11,715 nt of DNA from Desulfuromonadales bacterium (GTDB taxonomy: Bacteria; Desulfobacterota; Desulfuromonadia; Desulfuromonadales; UBA2294). Positions 1 through 6,691 of the stretch are shown in pieces. Each line of letters opens with the position of its first letter. Within the stretch, counting starts at the first letter, position 1. The notes below the pieces were generated by a model. The model was not told the DNA's origin. It saw nothing but the letters and a program-made list of their open reading frames with translations, and made no database searches. Where the stretch lies: NCBI GenBank assembly GCA_014859615.1, contig JACUTX010000061.1, positions 1 through 11,715 of the forward strand, given 5' to 3'. Position numbers and translations under genes: made by a program.

Positions 1-30
1 TTTGGCAGGGTGACGTGATACGACTTTAGT

Positions 31-77
31 GATAACCTGTCATGGTTATTGAAAACTATTGCGTTGAGAAGAATTAA
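31..77 (+). promoter_or_regulatory. Weak candidate promoter with overlapping dyad
   Basis: An inverted repeat (ATAACC at 32-37, GGTTAT at 44-49, 6-nt loop) has its right arm touching a TTGAAA hexamer at 49-54. Seventeen bases later lies a poor -10 candidate, AATTAA, at 72-77. There is no T run, so it is not a terminator. The arrangement would suit an operator over a -35 box ahead of the first operon. The -10 match is weak and the upstream gene lies outside the window, so this is only a possibility. Confidence 0.2.
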
Positions 78-124
78 AGCTCAAAAAAGGGACACACAGA
101 AACCGGCAGAGAAAAGGGGCATCG

Positions 125-649
125 GTGGCATTGATTGCGCGGACAACTATACAGATCGGTGTGGTGTCCGATACTCATTTTGAACATCTGGAGGTGGGGG
201 TGGAATTTTTCACACATCTCTTTTCTACGGTTTTCTCTGAAATTGATTTGCTTTTGCATGCCGGAGATATTGTCCATCCTGACCTTTTGGACTATTTAAC
301 ACAGAAACCGGTTTTGGCGGTGCGGGGCAATTGTGATATATTAGCCCTTCCGGCTCAGAGGATTGTTGATGTTGGCGGTTTTCGGATCGGCATGATGCAT
401 GGCTGGGGTGGGGTGGTTGATCTGGAGGAGCGCATTTGCCAATCATTTACCGGTGAGGCGATCGACGGTTTGATCTACGGTCACAGTCATCTTCCACTGT
501 TGCGCCGCGAGAATGGTCTTTTGATCATGAATCCCGGCAGCCCTACGCAGAGGCGCCGGGCTCCCTTCCACTCGGTTGGCCTGCTGACCGCCGGAAAAAA
601 ATTGACCGGTGAAATTATTAATCTCGACGTCAAAATGACGTTGACCTGA
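125..649 (+). CDS. YfcE/MJ0936-type metallophosphodiesterase
   Basis: A 174-residue calcineurin-like phosphoesterase of the small YfcE/MJ0936 class, which hydrolyses phosphodiester bonds using two bound metal ions (usually Mn) in the cytoplasm. The full metal-site set is visible: D16 and H18 in SDTH, D48 in HAGD, N69 in RGNCD, H92 in MHG, and H120 and H122 in GHSH. The length fits the family. The start is a GTG preceded by AGGGG at 115-119; a TTG two codons further on is possible, so the N-terminus is soft by a few residues. The natural substrate of this class is usually unknown, so I give none. It is the first gene of a plus-strand run, with the HIT gene 15 nt downstream. Confidence 0.88.
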   Translation: MALIARTTIQIGVVSDTHFEHLEVGVEFFTHLFSTVFSEIDLLLHAGDIVHPDLLDYLTQKPVLAVRGNCDILALPAQRIVDVGGFRIGMMHGWGGVVDLEERICQSFTGEAIDGLIYGHSHLPLLRRENGLLIMNPGSPTQRRRAPFHSVGLLTAGKKLTGEIINLDVKMTLT

Positions 650-664
650 CTGAACAGAGGTGAC

Positions 665-1165
665 ATGCAACCGATCTGGGCACCATGGCGGATGGAATAT
701 CTGCTGACAGATAAAGATAAAAGAGATGCACAGGGGTGTGTCTTCTGCGTTGGCGAAGATACGTCAGGTGATGCGAAAAGACAGATTCTGTATCGGGGCG
801 AGCATGGCTTTATTGTTATGAATCGCTACCCCTACAGTAATGGTCACCTGCTGATTCTCCCTTTTCGTCACCTTTGCGATCTGAGCGATTTATCCGTCGC
901 AGAGGGGATAGAGCTGTTTCAACTCCTGACGCTGGCCAAAGAGGTCATACAGGAAAAACTCTCCTGTCAGGGGTTTAATATCGGGATGAACCTCGGGTCG
1001 GCCGCCGGGGCCGGAATTCCCGGGCATCTGCACTGGCATATTGTGCCGCGTTGGCAGGGTGACACCAACTTCATGCCGGTTGTCGGCGAGTTAAAGGTCA
1101 TCCCGCAGCATTTACATCGTACCTATGATATTCTCGCTGCAGGATTTATCGGGAGGAGTTTATGA
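665..1165 (+). CDS. HIT family protein, Ap4A phosphorylase/hydrolase-like
   Basis: A 166-residue histidine-triad protein. It begins with IWAPWRMEYL and a zinc-type CVFC pair (C25, C28). It then has NGHLLILPFRH around residues 59-69, GFNIGMNLG around 103-111, and the catalytic triad HLHWHIVPRW at 121-130, followed by GDTNFMPVVG. This set resembles the mycobacterial Ap4A phosphorylase (Rv2613c) type more than the short HinT type. The likely role is cleavage of dinucleoside polyphosphates such as Ap4A in the cytoplasm; phosphorolysis versus hydrolysis cannot be decided here. AGAGG lies 4 nt before the ATG. Its end overlaps the next gene by 4 nt (ATGA), which suggests translational coupling. Confidence 0.88.
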   Translation: MQPIWAPWRMEYLLTDKDKRDAQGCVFCVGEDTSGDAKRQILYRGEHGFIVMNRYPYSNGHLLILPFRHLCDLSDLSVAEGIELFQLLTLAKEVIQEKLSCQGFNIGMNLGSAAGAGIPGHLHWHIVPRWQGDTNFMPVVGELKVIPQHLHRTYDILAAGFIGRSL

Positions 1166-1506
1166 AACTTGTGCAACGTACTCTGGCGCTGGTAGCTCTG
1201 GTTCTGCTCTTTATCTTTTGTGTTTCCAATGGTCAATTGATCTCTGTTCGTTTTCTGGCCTGGGAGAGTCTTGACCTGCCGGTCTTTTTGCTGTTGATCT
1301 TCGCCTTTATGACCGGGGTGGTTCTGGCTCTGATCGGTCAGTCGCTACGCAGCGTCTCCCGTTCGGATGAGAAACAGCTGCGCAAGGCTCTGAAACGCGA
1401 GCAGAAAATAAACGAAAAGGTGCAAGTGGCCGGTCACGATAACTCCCCCGGCGTCGAACCTGAATCGAGCGTCTCAGCTGTTGCTGGCAAAGAAGGAGAA
1501 AAATAG
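1162..1506 (+). CDS. LapA-like (DUF1049) two-helix inner-membrane protein
   Basis: A 114-residue protein with two hydrophobic segments, about residues 7-23 and 40-62. They are separated by a short loop with the VSNGQLISVRFLAW pattern typical of LapA/DUF1049 proteins. A charged cytoplasmic helix rich in Lys, Arg and Glu follows (about 68-87), then a loose Ser/Glu/Gly tail. E. coli LapA partners with LapB in envelope assembly, but LapB (a TPR protein) is not in this window, so I do not extend that role to this protein. It is coupled by ATGA overlap to the HIT gene and lies 2 nt before the ExbB-type gene. The family call is good; the function is not established from the sequence. Confidence 0.75.
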   Translation: MKLVQRTLALVALVLLFIFCVSNGQLISVRFLAWESLDLPVFLLLIFAFMTGVVLALIGQSLRSVSRSDEKQLRKALKREQKINEKVQVAGHDNSPGVEPESSVSAVAGKEGEK

Positions 1507-1508
1507 GT

Positions 1509-2108
1509 ATGTACGATCTTTTATCCAGGGGTGGGGGGCTTATGTATCCCATCTTCTTCTGTTCTGTTCTGGCTCTCGCTATCTTTTTGCAGCGCTATTA
1601 TACCTTTTACCGGTTTCAAAACGGCAACCGGGCCCTCAATGACAAACTTCAGCCGCTTATCCGGGAGAATCTTTATAAAGCAGCTCTCGATTATTGTCTG
1701 CAGACCGACGCTCCTCTCTCCAGAGTTTATGCGACCGCCTTGCGTCAGGCCGGAAAGCCGCGCGCCGAGATTAAATCGGTGGTTGAGGAGGTCGGGGTGC
1801 GTGAGGTTGCCCCTCTGGAGCGCTATCTCGGTCTGCTCGGGACGATCGCTACAATTTCGCCGCTGCTCGGGCTGCTCGGAACCGTAATCGGGATGATCAA
1901 GGCGTTTAACGTGCTGGCGGTCGAGGGGGTTGGGACTCCGGCCTCACTTGGCGGCGGCATCTCCGAGGCGTTGATAACGACGGCCGCCGGTCTGACCGTC
2001 GCTATTCCGACTCTGTTGATGCATAAATATCTGACCGGTCGGGTCGATCGGATCACACTCGATATGGAAGATAAAGCGTTGCAGGTTGTCGATCTGTTGG
2101 GAGATTAA
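1509..2108 (+). CDS. exbB: MotA/TolQ/ExbB family proton channel subunit
   Basis: A 199-residue inner-membrane protein with three predicted membrane segments (about 10-28, 109-130 and 152-174). The family core is clear: ISPLLGLLGTVIGMIKAF in segment 2 and GGISEALITTAAGLTVAIP leading into segment 3. In this family a pentamer of this subunit surrounds a dimer of the ExbD/TolR partner and converts proton flow into work on TonB- or TolA-type proteins. AAGGAG at 1493-1498 serves the ATG. The partner follows after 2 nt. The length is closer to ExbB than to TolQ, but with no tonB, tolA or pal nearby the subfamily is uncertain, and the symbol is a family-level label. Confidence 0.88.
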   Translation: MYDLLSRGGGLMYPIFFCSVLALAIFLQRYYTFYRFQNGNRALNDKLQPLIRENLYKAALDYCLQTDAPLSRVYATALRQAGKPRAEIKSVVEEVGVREVAPLERYLGLLGTIATISPLLGLLGTVIGMIKAFNVLAVEGVGTPASLGGGISEALITTAAGLTVAIPTLLMHKYLTGRVDRITLDMEDKALQVVDLLGD

Positions 2109-2110
2109 AG

Positions 2111-2515
2111 ATGGCTTTTCGTCGCAAACAACGTGAAGATCTGCGGGTTGACCTGACGCCGATGATCGACGTCGTCTTCCTTTTACTTATCTTTTTTATG
2201 ATCTCAACTACTTTTGTTGAGACCTCCGGATTGTCGATCAAACTTCCGGAAGCGAGCACAACCCTTGCGGATCAGGAGCCGAAAGAGATTAAAGTTTATC
2301 TCTCCAAAGAGGGGGTGATTACTGTCGATAAGCAGGAGATGAGTGTCGAGGCGTTAAAGGCTCATCTTAAATCTTTCGGAAAAAAAGGGGGGGAGATGAC
2401 TTTTCTTCTCTACGCCGATAAGGAAGCGCTACACGGCCGGGTGGTGGAACTGATGGATAGTGCCAAACAGGCTGAGTTTGGGAAATTGGCGATTGCAACC
2501 GAACAGCCCCGCTGA
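2111..2515 (+). CDS. exbD: ExbD/TolR family proton channel subunit
   Basis: A 134-residue protein with a short basic cytoplasmic start, one membrane helix (about 18-35) and a periplasmic domain. The helix carries the essential family aspartate: DLTPMIDVVFLLLIFFM, with D20 as the proton-carrying residue. The periplasmic part contains the usual LPEA and a TFLLYADKEA strand pattern with the VVELMDSAKQAGF-like helix. It forms the stator with the gene just upstream (2-nt gap). A run of seven A then seven G at 2380-2393 lies in the coding sequence and places an in-frame A AAA AAA slippery heptamer, discussed in the findings. Confidence 0.88.
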   Translation: MAFRRKQREDLRVDLTPMIDVVFLLLIFFMISTTFVETSGLSIKLPEASTTLADQEPKEIKVYLSKEGVITVDKQEMSVEALKAHLKSFGKKGGEMTFLLYADKEALHGRVVELMDSAKQAEFGKLAIATEQPR

Positions 2516-2540
2516 TTGAGGTCTGTTGTCAGGAGATTTT

Positions 2541-3629
2541 ATGTCAAAAACAGTGGCGATTCTGACCGGTGGCGGCGATTGCCCGGGGTTAAACGCCGTT
2601 ATTCGCGCGGTGGTCAGGGCGGCGATCTTGCGGCGCGGCTGGCGCATAGTCGGCATCGAATACGGTTTCAACGGGCTGGTTGAGGGGCCGCGTTGGCGGG
2701 AGCTTGACCTGAAGGGCGTGCGTGGCATTCTGCAAAGGGGAGGGACGATTCTTGGGAGCAGCAATCGTGGTGATCCTTTTGCTTATCCGGTTAAACGCAA
2801 TGGACAGACTGTTCTTGAGGATGTATCAGAGCTGGTGTTGGGGAATTTTCGTAAAATCGGGGCTGACGTCCTGATTGTTGTCGGAGGGGATGGGAGTCTG
2901 AAAATAGCACGTCGTTTCGGAGAACTCGGCATTCCGGTGATCGGTGTGCCGAAGACAATCGATAATGATCTGCGTGGTACAGATTTGACGTTTGGTTTTA
3001 CAACCGCGGTGCGCACCGTTACCGAATCGCTTGACCGTCTTCATTCGACTGCCGAGAGTCATGATCGGGTGATGGTTGTCGAGGTTATGGGACGCGATGC
3101 GGGCTGGATTGCTCTTGCCTCCGGTATTGCCGGTTCGGCTGATGTGATTCTGATCCCTGAAATTCCTTATCGGGTAGATAAAATCTGTGCCGCGATTCGG
3201 GCCCGGAGCGAGAGTGGTAGCCGATTTTCGATTGTTGTCGTGGCCGAAGGGGCGACGCCCGCTGGCGGGGATAAAATTGTACAGAAGTCGGCCAAAGAGA
3301 ATTTCGGGGTTGAACGTCTCGGTGGCGTTGCCCACCACCTCGCCCGGCAGATTGAAACCTGTCTCGATATGGAGTCGCGCGTCGTTGTCCTCGGACATGT
3401 ACAGCGGGGCGGGACACCGGCGGCATACGATCGCATTTTGAGTTCTCGCTTTGGGGTGAAAGCGGTGGAGATGATCGCGGCTGGCGAATTTGGGAAGATG
3501 GTCGCTATTCATGGTGATCAGGTGGTCTCCGTCGATATTGCCGCTGCCGTCGGAGGATTGAAACTGGTCGACCCTGAAGGGGAGCTGGTTGCCACGGCTG
3601 AAGCGCTTGGAATAATGGTCGGTCGATAG
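2541..3629 (+). CDS. pfkA: 6-phosphofructokinase, mixed-type (group III-like)
   Basis: A 362-residue phosphofructokinase, phosphorylating fructose 6-phosphate to fructose 1,6-bisphosphate in glycolysis. Visible motifs are TGGGDCPGLNAVIR (9-22), VGGDGS (114-119), PKTIDND (137-143, with D141 as catalytic base), MGRDAGW (183-189) and GHVQRGGTP (285-293). The residue after the Asp of GGDG is Gly (G118, equal to E. coli G104), which favours ATP. The residue before TIDND is Lys (K138, equal to E. coli G124), which is typical of PPi and 'mixed' enzymes; the pair G/K suggests ATP use. I start at the ATG at 2541 because AGGAG lies at 2531-2535; a TTG at 2526 would overlap that site. It is the last gene of the run. 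Confidence 0.93.
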   Translation: MSKTVAILTGGGDCPGLNAVIRAVVRAAILRRGWRIVGIEYGFNGLVEGPRWRELDLKGVRGILQRGGTILGSSNRGDPFAYPVKRNGQTVLEDVSELVLGNFRKIGADVLIVVGGDGSLKIARRFGELGIPVIGVPKTIDNDLRGTDLTFGFTTAVRTVTESLDRLHSTAESHDRVMVVEVMGRDAGWIALASGIAGSADVILIPEIPYRVDKICAAIRARSESGSRFSIVVVAEGATPAGGDKIVQKSAKENFGVERLGGVAHHLARQIETCLDMESRVVVLGHVQRGGTPAAYDRILSSRFGVKAVEMIAAGEFGKMVAIHGDQVVSVDIAAAVGGLKLVDPEGELVATAEALGIMVGR

Positions 3630-3637
3630 AATTTTTG

Positions 3638-3666
3638 TTGACGGTTTGACTTTGTCTCTCTACCAT
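3638..3666 (+). promoter_or_regulatory. Candidate sigma-70 promoter for the chemoreceptor gene
   Basis: TTGACG at 3638-3643 matches five of six -35 bases. It is followed after exactly 17 nt by TACCAT at 3661-3666, which keeps the conserved A2 and T6 of a -10 box. The predicted start of transcription is near 3673, about 90 nt before the ATG and just before the leader hairpin. It begins 8 nt after the pfkA stop. A second TTGACT at 3646-3651 is less well spaced. No FliA-type flagellar promoter was seen. Confidence 0.45.
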
Positions 3667-3675
3667 CAAATGTTT

Positions 3676-3763
3676 AGATGACGCCGCAAAAAGTTTGCAG
3701 GCTGAGGCGTCATCTTCCCTTTTTGTAAATGCATCACTTTTTAGCAGGTGCGATGGGGTCATT
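3676..3763 (+). promoter_or_regulatory. Structured leader: 10-bp hairpin with alternative RBS pairing
   Basis: AGATGACGCC (3676-3685) pairs perfectly with GGCGTCATCT (3706-3715). Inside sits a second stem, GCAAA (3686-3690) with TTTGC (3694-3698), and a 7-nt bulge AGGCTGA on the 3' side. TTCCCTTTTT follows. The same 5' arm (3677-3685) can instead pair 8 of 9 positions with GGGGTCATT at 3755-3763, which is the ribosome binding site and spacer of the chemoreceptor gene. The hairpin may be a pfkA terminator (the T run is interrupted), an attenuator, or a leader switch. I recognise no known riboswitch class. Confidence 0.45.
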
Positions 3764-5770
3764 ATGGTTAAAAAAAAGCTGTCACTTGATGTTCTGAATC
3801 GGGAGTGGATGTTTGCCGCTATCGGTTTTGCGATGGGATTTACAGCTCCGGTCGGTTGGAGTCTGTTGCGGCTTGTTCTTTTTTACGATTCGAATCAAAC
3901 GGTTTCTGGACAGATTTATGGAGCGATTACCCGGGATGCCGAGACGCTCAGTCTGTTTTTCTATATGGGGTTCGGAACTGCGGTGGTTATGGCGTCCGCC
4001 GGTTTTATGGTTGGTCGCGGACTTCTGCAAATCAAGGAGAGAGCCGAGAATCTCGATCGACTCAATTTTGAAAGTGTGGTGCAGAAAGAGAAGTTCGAGC
4101 ACCAGTACCAATTTTTAAATAAAAATCTGAAAAATTTTCATTCCATCAATACTCATATCCAAAAATCTCTCGATATTAAGGAAGTTTTGCATCTCGCCTC
4201 TGATGGGCTGCATGAGATTCTCGGTTACGATCGGGTCAATGTTCTGATGGTCAACCAGGAGCGTACCGGTCTTGAATTCGTGGCCAGTCGTGGCGCAAAC
4301 GATGTGAAGTTACCGGAGGCTGTTCTCCCTCTGAACAAGAAAAGCGGCGCGCTGTTCAAGTCTGTCGCTGAAAACAGGCTGGTACTGATCGAAGATATCA
4401 CACGTATGCCTGAAGAGTTTCGCTTGTTGCCCCCGTTTGATCAGATTGAGAATCTGCGGTCGAAAAATTTTCTGATCTGCCCGATTACCGTGCGCGGTGT
4501 TGTGGTTGGCCTTCTGTCGGTCGATAACAAGCTGCGCCGGTTGCCGATCAATGAGAATGATGTCGATACGGTTAAACTTTTTGCTGTACAGGTGGCAGCG
4601 ACGATCACCAAAATCGATCTGATGCAGGGGGTCGGGGCACTGACAGATGAGCTTGATCAGACCTTCAATGAGCTTCTCGGCTTCCGGTCAGATCATAACG
4701 CCGCAGAAGAGAATCTGCGCAAGGCGACGGAATCGACGGCGGGTTCGATCCATGAAATTGCCAAAGGGGTCCATGTTGTCCAGAGTGCTGTCGATAGCGC
4801 ACGCTCCTCCTCCAATGAGATTTCAGTGACGATCAACCAGATTTCGAGTAATTTGAACAACCTCACAAATTTCATGAATGCGACCATCGCCTCGATGACC
4901 GAGATTGCGAGTACCATCAAATCAGTAGAAGAGAACAGCCAGCAATCTCACGACATGTCGGAGAAGGTGCGTCATCAGGCCGGAAACGGCGTTGATGCCG
5001 TTATCGACAATCTGACCGGATTACAGGGGATTTCGGCATCGGTCGATCAGACGGCAGCGGTCATCGACCGTCTTTCCAATAAAGGGGATGAGATAGGGCA
5101 GATCACCAAGGTTATCACGGATATTACCCAGAAGACGAACCTGCTTGCCCTCAATGCAGCGATTATCGCCGCCCAGGCCGGTGAGCATGGCCTGGCGTTC
5201 GGGGTTGTGGCTGAAGAGATCAGATCTTTAGCCCGCGAAGCTGCCGATTCAACCGGCGCAATAGGCCAGATCATTTCAGAGATTCAAATCTACACGCGTG
5301 AATCGGTTTCCCACGTCAATCAGACGAAATCACTTGTCAGCTCCGGCATCTCTCTTGGTGAGTCGGTGGAAGAGGCGTTGAAGCAGATCAACGAAAGTGC
5401 CGAGCGCGCGATGTCTATGACCTCTGAGATCCATAAATCGACCCGTGAAGTCTCTCGGGCGGTCTCTTCGGTTTCCGAGTCGGTTGAGAGTCTTGGCGAT
5501 CTGTCAGAGCAGGTGGCCAGCGCTTCTCTCGAACAGACCAAGGGGGTTCGCAATATTGTCAGCTCTATTGAAAGTATTGTCGATATGACCCATGACATGG
5601 GAGAGGCAACCGACAACCAGCAACAGAAAGTGCGGGAGATCAGTGAAGCCTTTCAGAGTGTCAGTGAAATGGCAAACCGGATTTTCGATGAGATTGACGA
5701 CCGTCAGGTGCGCAGCCGCGAAGTAATAGAACGGCTTGAACTTCTTAAAAAAGAGAGCCGGGAAGGGTAG
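3764..5770 (+). CDS. Methyl-accepting chemotaxis protein with GAF domain
   Basis: A 668-residue chemoreceptor. Two membrane helices lie at about 16-41 and 64-86 with a short loop of some 25 residues between them, so there is no real periplasmic sensor. A coiled segment (about 88-125) leads to a GAF domain (about 130-315), which probably senses a cytoplasmic small molecule. The long antiparallel signalling coiled coil fills the rest. The CheW/CheA hairpin tip is recognisable at NLLALNAAIIAAQAGEHG (459-476), but the usual IEAARAGE reads IIAAQAGE. No HAMP domain and no C-terminal CheR-tether pentapeptide are seen. I chose the ATG at 3764 (GGGG at 3755-3758); an in-frame TTG at 3695 lies inside the leader hairpin and is unlikely. 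It is flanked by its own promoter candidate and terminator, so it is probably monocistronic. Confidence 0.9.
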   Translation: MVKKKLSLDVLNREWMFAAIGFAMGFTAPVGWSLLRLVLFYDSNQTVSGQIYGAITRDAETLSLFFYMGFGTAVVMASAGFMVGRGLLQIKERAENLDRLNFESVVQKEKFEHQYQFLNKNLKNFHSINTHIQKSLDIKEVLHLASDGLHEILGYDRVNVLMVNQERTGLEFVASRGANDVKLPEAVLPLNKKSGALFKSVAENRLVLIEDITRMPEEFRLLPPFDQIENLRSKNFLICPITVRGVVVGLLSVDNKLRRLPINENDVDTVKLFAVQVAATITKIDLMQGVGALTDELDQTFNELLGFRSDHNAAEENLRKATESTAGSIHEIAKGVHVVQSAVDSARSSSNEISVTINQISSNLNNLTNFMNATIASMTEIASTIKSVEENSQQSHDMSEKVRHQAGNGVDAVIDNLTGLQGISASVDQTAAVIDRLSNKGDEIGQITKVITDITQKTNLLALNAAIIAAQAGEHGLAFGVVAEEIRSLAREAADSTGAIGQIISEIQIYTRESVSHVNQTKSLVSSGISLGESVEEALKQINESAERAMSMTSEIHKSTREVSRAVSSVSESVESLGDLSEQVASASLEQTKGVRNIVSSIESIVDMTHDMGEATDNQQQKVREISEAFQSVSEMANRIFDEIDDRQVRSREVIERLELLKKESREG

Positions 5771-5803
5771 CCTCTCTCTTTTGACCAAGGGACGCATTAC
5801 AGG

Positions 5804-5835
5804 ACGGGCAGATTAATCTGCCCGTTTTTATTTTT
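5804..5835 (+). terminator. Strong intrinsic terminator after the chemoreceptor gene
   Basis: A perfect 22-nt palindrome (ACGGGCAGATT / AATCTGCCCGT, 5804-5825) can form a 9-bp GC-rich stem with a TTAA-type loop. It runs straight into TTTTTATTTTT (5825-5835). It sits 33 nt after the stop codon of the chemoreceptor and isolates that gene from the YkgJ-type gene. Confidence 0.9.
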
Positions 5836-6001
5836 GTGCGCAGAGATTTTCGCAAAAGTGCTTTATATGTCATCTCCGAACGCTTCTCTCGGGAATCCAG
5901 GATTTTTACAAGATCAGATATTTCTGAAGCGTTACAATGTTATTTTTAGATCCGTAACTTTTCTCTTTCTCCTTTATCACGAGGGATGTAGCATATTTTC
6001 C

Positions 6002-6691
6002 ATGCAAGATATTATTGAACAGTATCGCTTTCTGCTCGAAACGGTTGACGCCTGGTTTAATCAGTCGCAACAGCGATTTTCGCAAGAGATTCATTGTCGT
6101 TCTGGCTGCAGCGGTTGTTGTCGTGGTTTTTTTGACATCACTCTGCTCGATGCGGCGCTTGTCTCTTACGGCTATCAGCAACTAGCTGCGCCGCAGCGTA
6201 AAATTATACACGCCAGGGCGTTGTCCCGTCTGTCAGAGTTGCAGCGGCGCTGGCCCGGTTTTGCATCCCCTTTTTTACTGAATGGTCTCCCCGATGCAGA
6301 GTGGACAGTGATGCCGGAGGAGGATGAAACGCCATGTCCATTTCTGGGTGCGGCGGGGCTTTGTGCGATCTATTTGTTTCGTCCGATGACCTGTCGACTG
6401 CATGGCCTGCCGAATATCGATTTTTCCGGGGAGAGTTTTTCCGATCAATGCTGTTCTCTAAATTTCATCGAGGTTGATCCGCTATCTCTGACAGAAATAA
6501 GATCGGATTTCAGAGCAACATTTACCCGAGAACTCGACCTGTTTCATGCGTTTACGACGCAATTGATCGGTCGGCCGATGAATGAACTCGATCTTTTGTT
6601 GCCACTCGTTCCACTCCTCGATTTTGACCGGACGGATTGGCAAAACCTGGTTTTTTACTCTCTTTTGCAACCGTTGGAGCCGTCTGAATGA
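6002..6691 (+). CDS. YkgJ family cysteine-cluster protein
   Basis: A 229-residue protein of the YkgJ (zinc/iron-chelating, formerly UPF0153) family. The defining cluster is CRSGCSGCCRG (C32, C36, C39, C40). A second set follows: CPFLGAAGLCAIYLFRPMTC (C112, C121, C131) with CRLHG, then a CC pair at 150-151. These cysteines are thought to hold a metal ion or Fe-S cluster; the biochemical role is not known. I start at the ATG at 6002. The frame stays open back to 5834, but that would begin inside the upstream terminator T run and adds a non-protein-like stretch. No good Shine-Dalgarno is seen at the usual distance (GAGGG lies 16 nt away). Its stop overlaps the flavoprotein start (ATGA), so the two are probably co-translated. 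Confidence 0.82.
   Translation: MQDIIEQYRFLLETVDAWFNQSQQRFSQEIHCRSGCSGCCRGFFDITLLDAALVSYGYQQLAAPQRKIIHARALSRLSELQRRWPGFASPFLLNGLPDAEWTVMPEEDETPCPFLGAAGLCAIYLFRPMTCRLHGLPNIDFSGESFSDQCCSLNFIEVDPLSLTEIRSDFRATFTRELDLFHAFTTQLIGRPMNELDLLLPLVPLLDFDRTDWQNLVFYSLLQPLEPSE

Noticed and set aside
2826..3512. A 228-codon open frame on the minus strand inside the phosphofructokinase gene
   Set aside because: It lies antisense to a clear enzyme with all motifs, its translation has no domain-like pattern, and such shadows are common opposite codon-biased genes.
3676..3720. c-di-GMP (GEMM) or other known riboswitch in the chemoreceptor leader
   Set aside because: The conserved GEMM core strings are not present and the fold is only two stacked stems with a bulge, so I report structure without a class.
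5894..5958. Short dyads (AATCC-A-GGATT, TCAGA-TATT-TCTGA, GTTAC/GTAAC) and a TTTACA/TACAAT pair before the YkgJ gene
   Set aside because: The dyads are short, and the two promoter-like hexamers are 22 nt apart, which is too far for a sigma-70 promoter.
5834..6001. N-terminal extension of the YkgJ-type protein by 56 codons
   Set aside because: It would start in the T run of the upstream terminator, and its translation does not resemble the family N-terminus.
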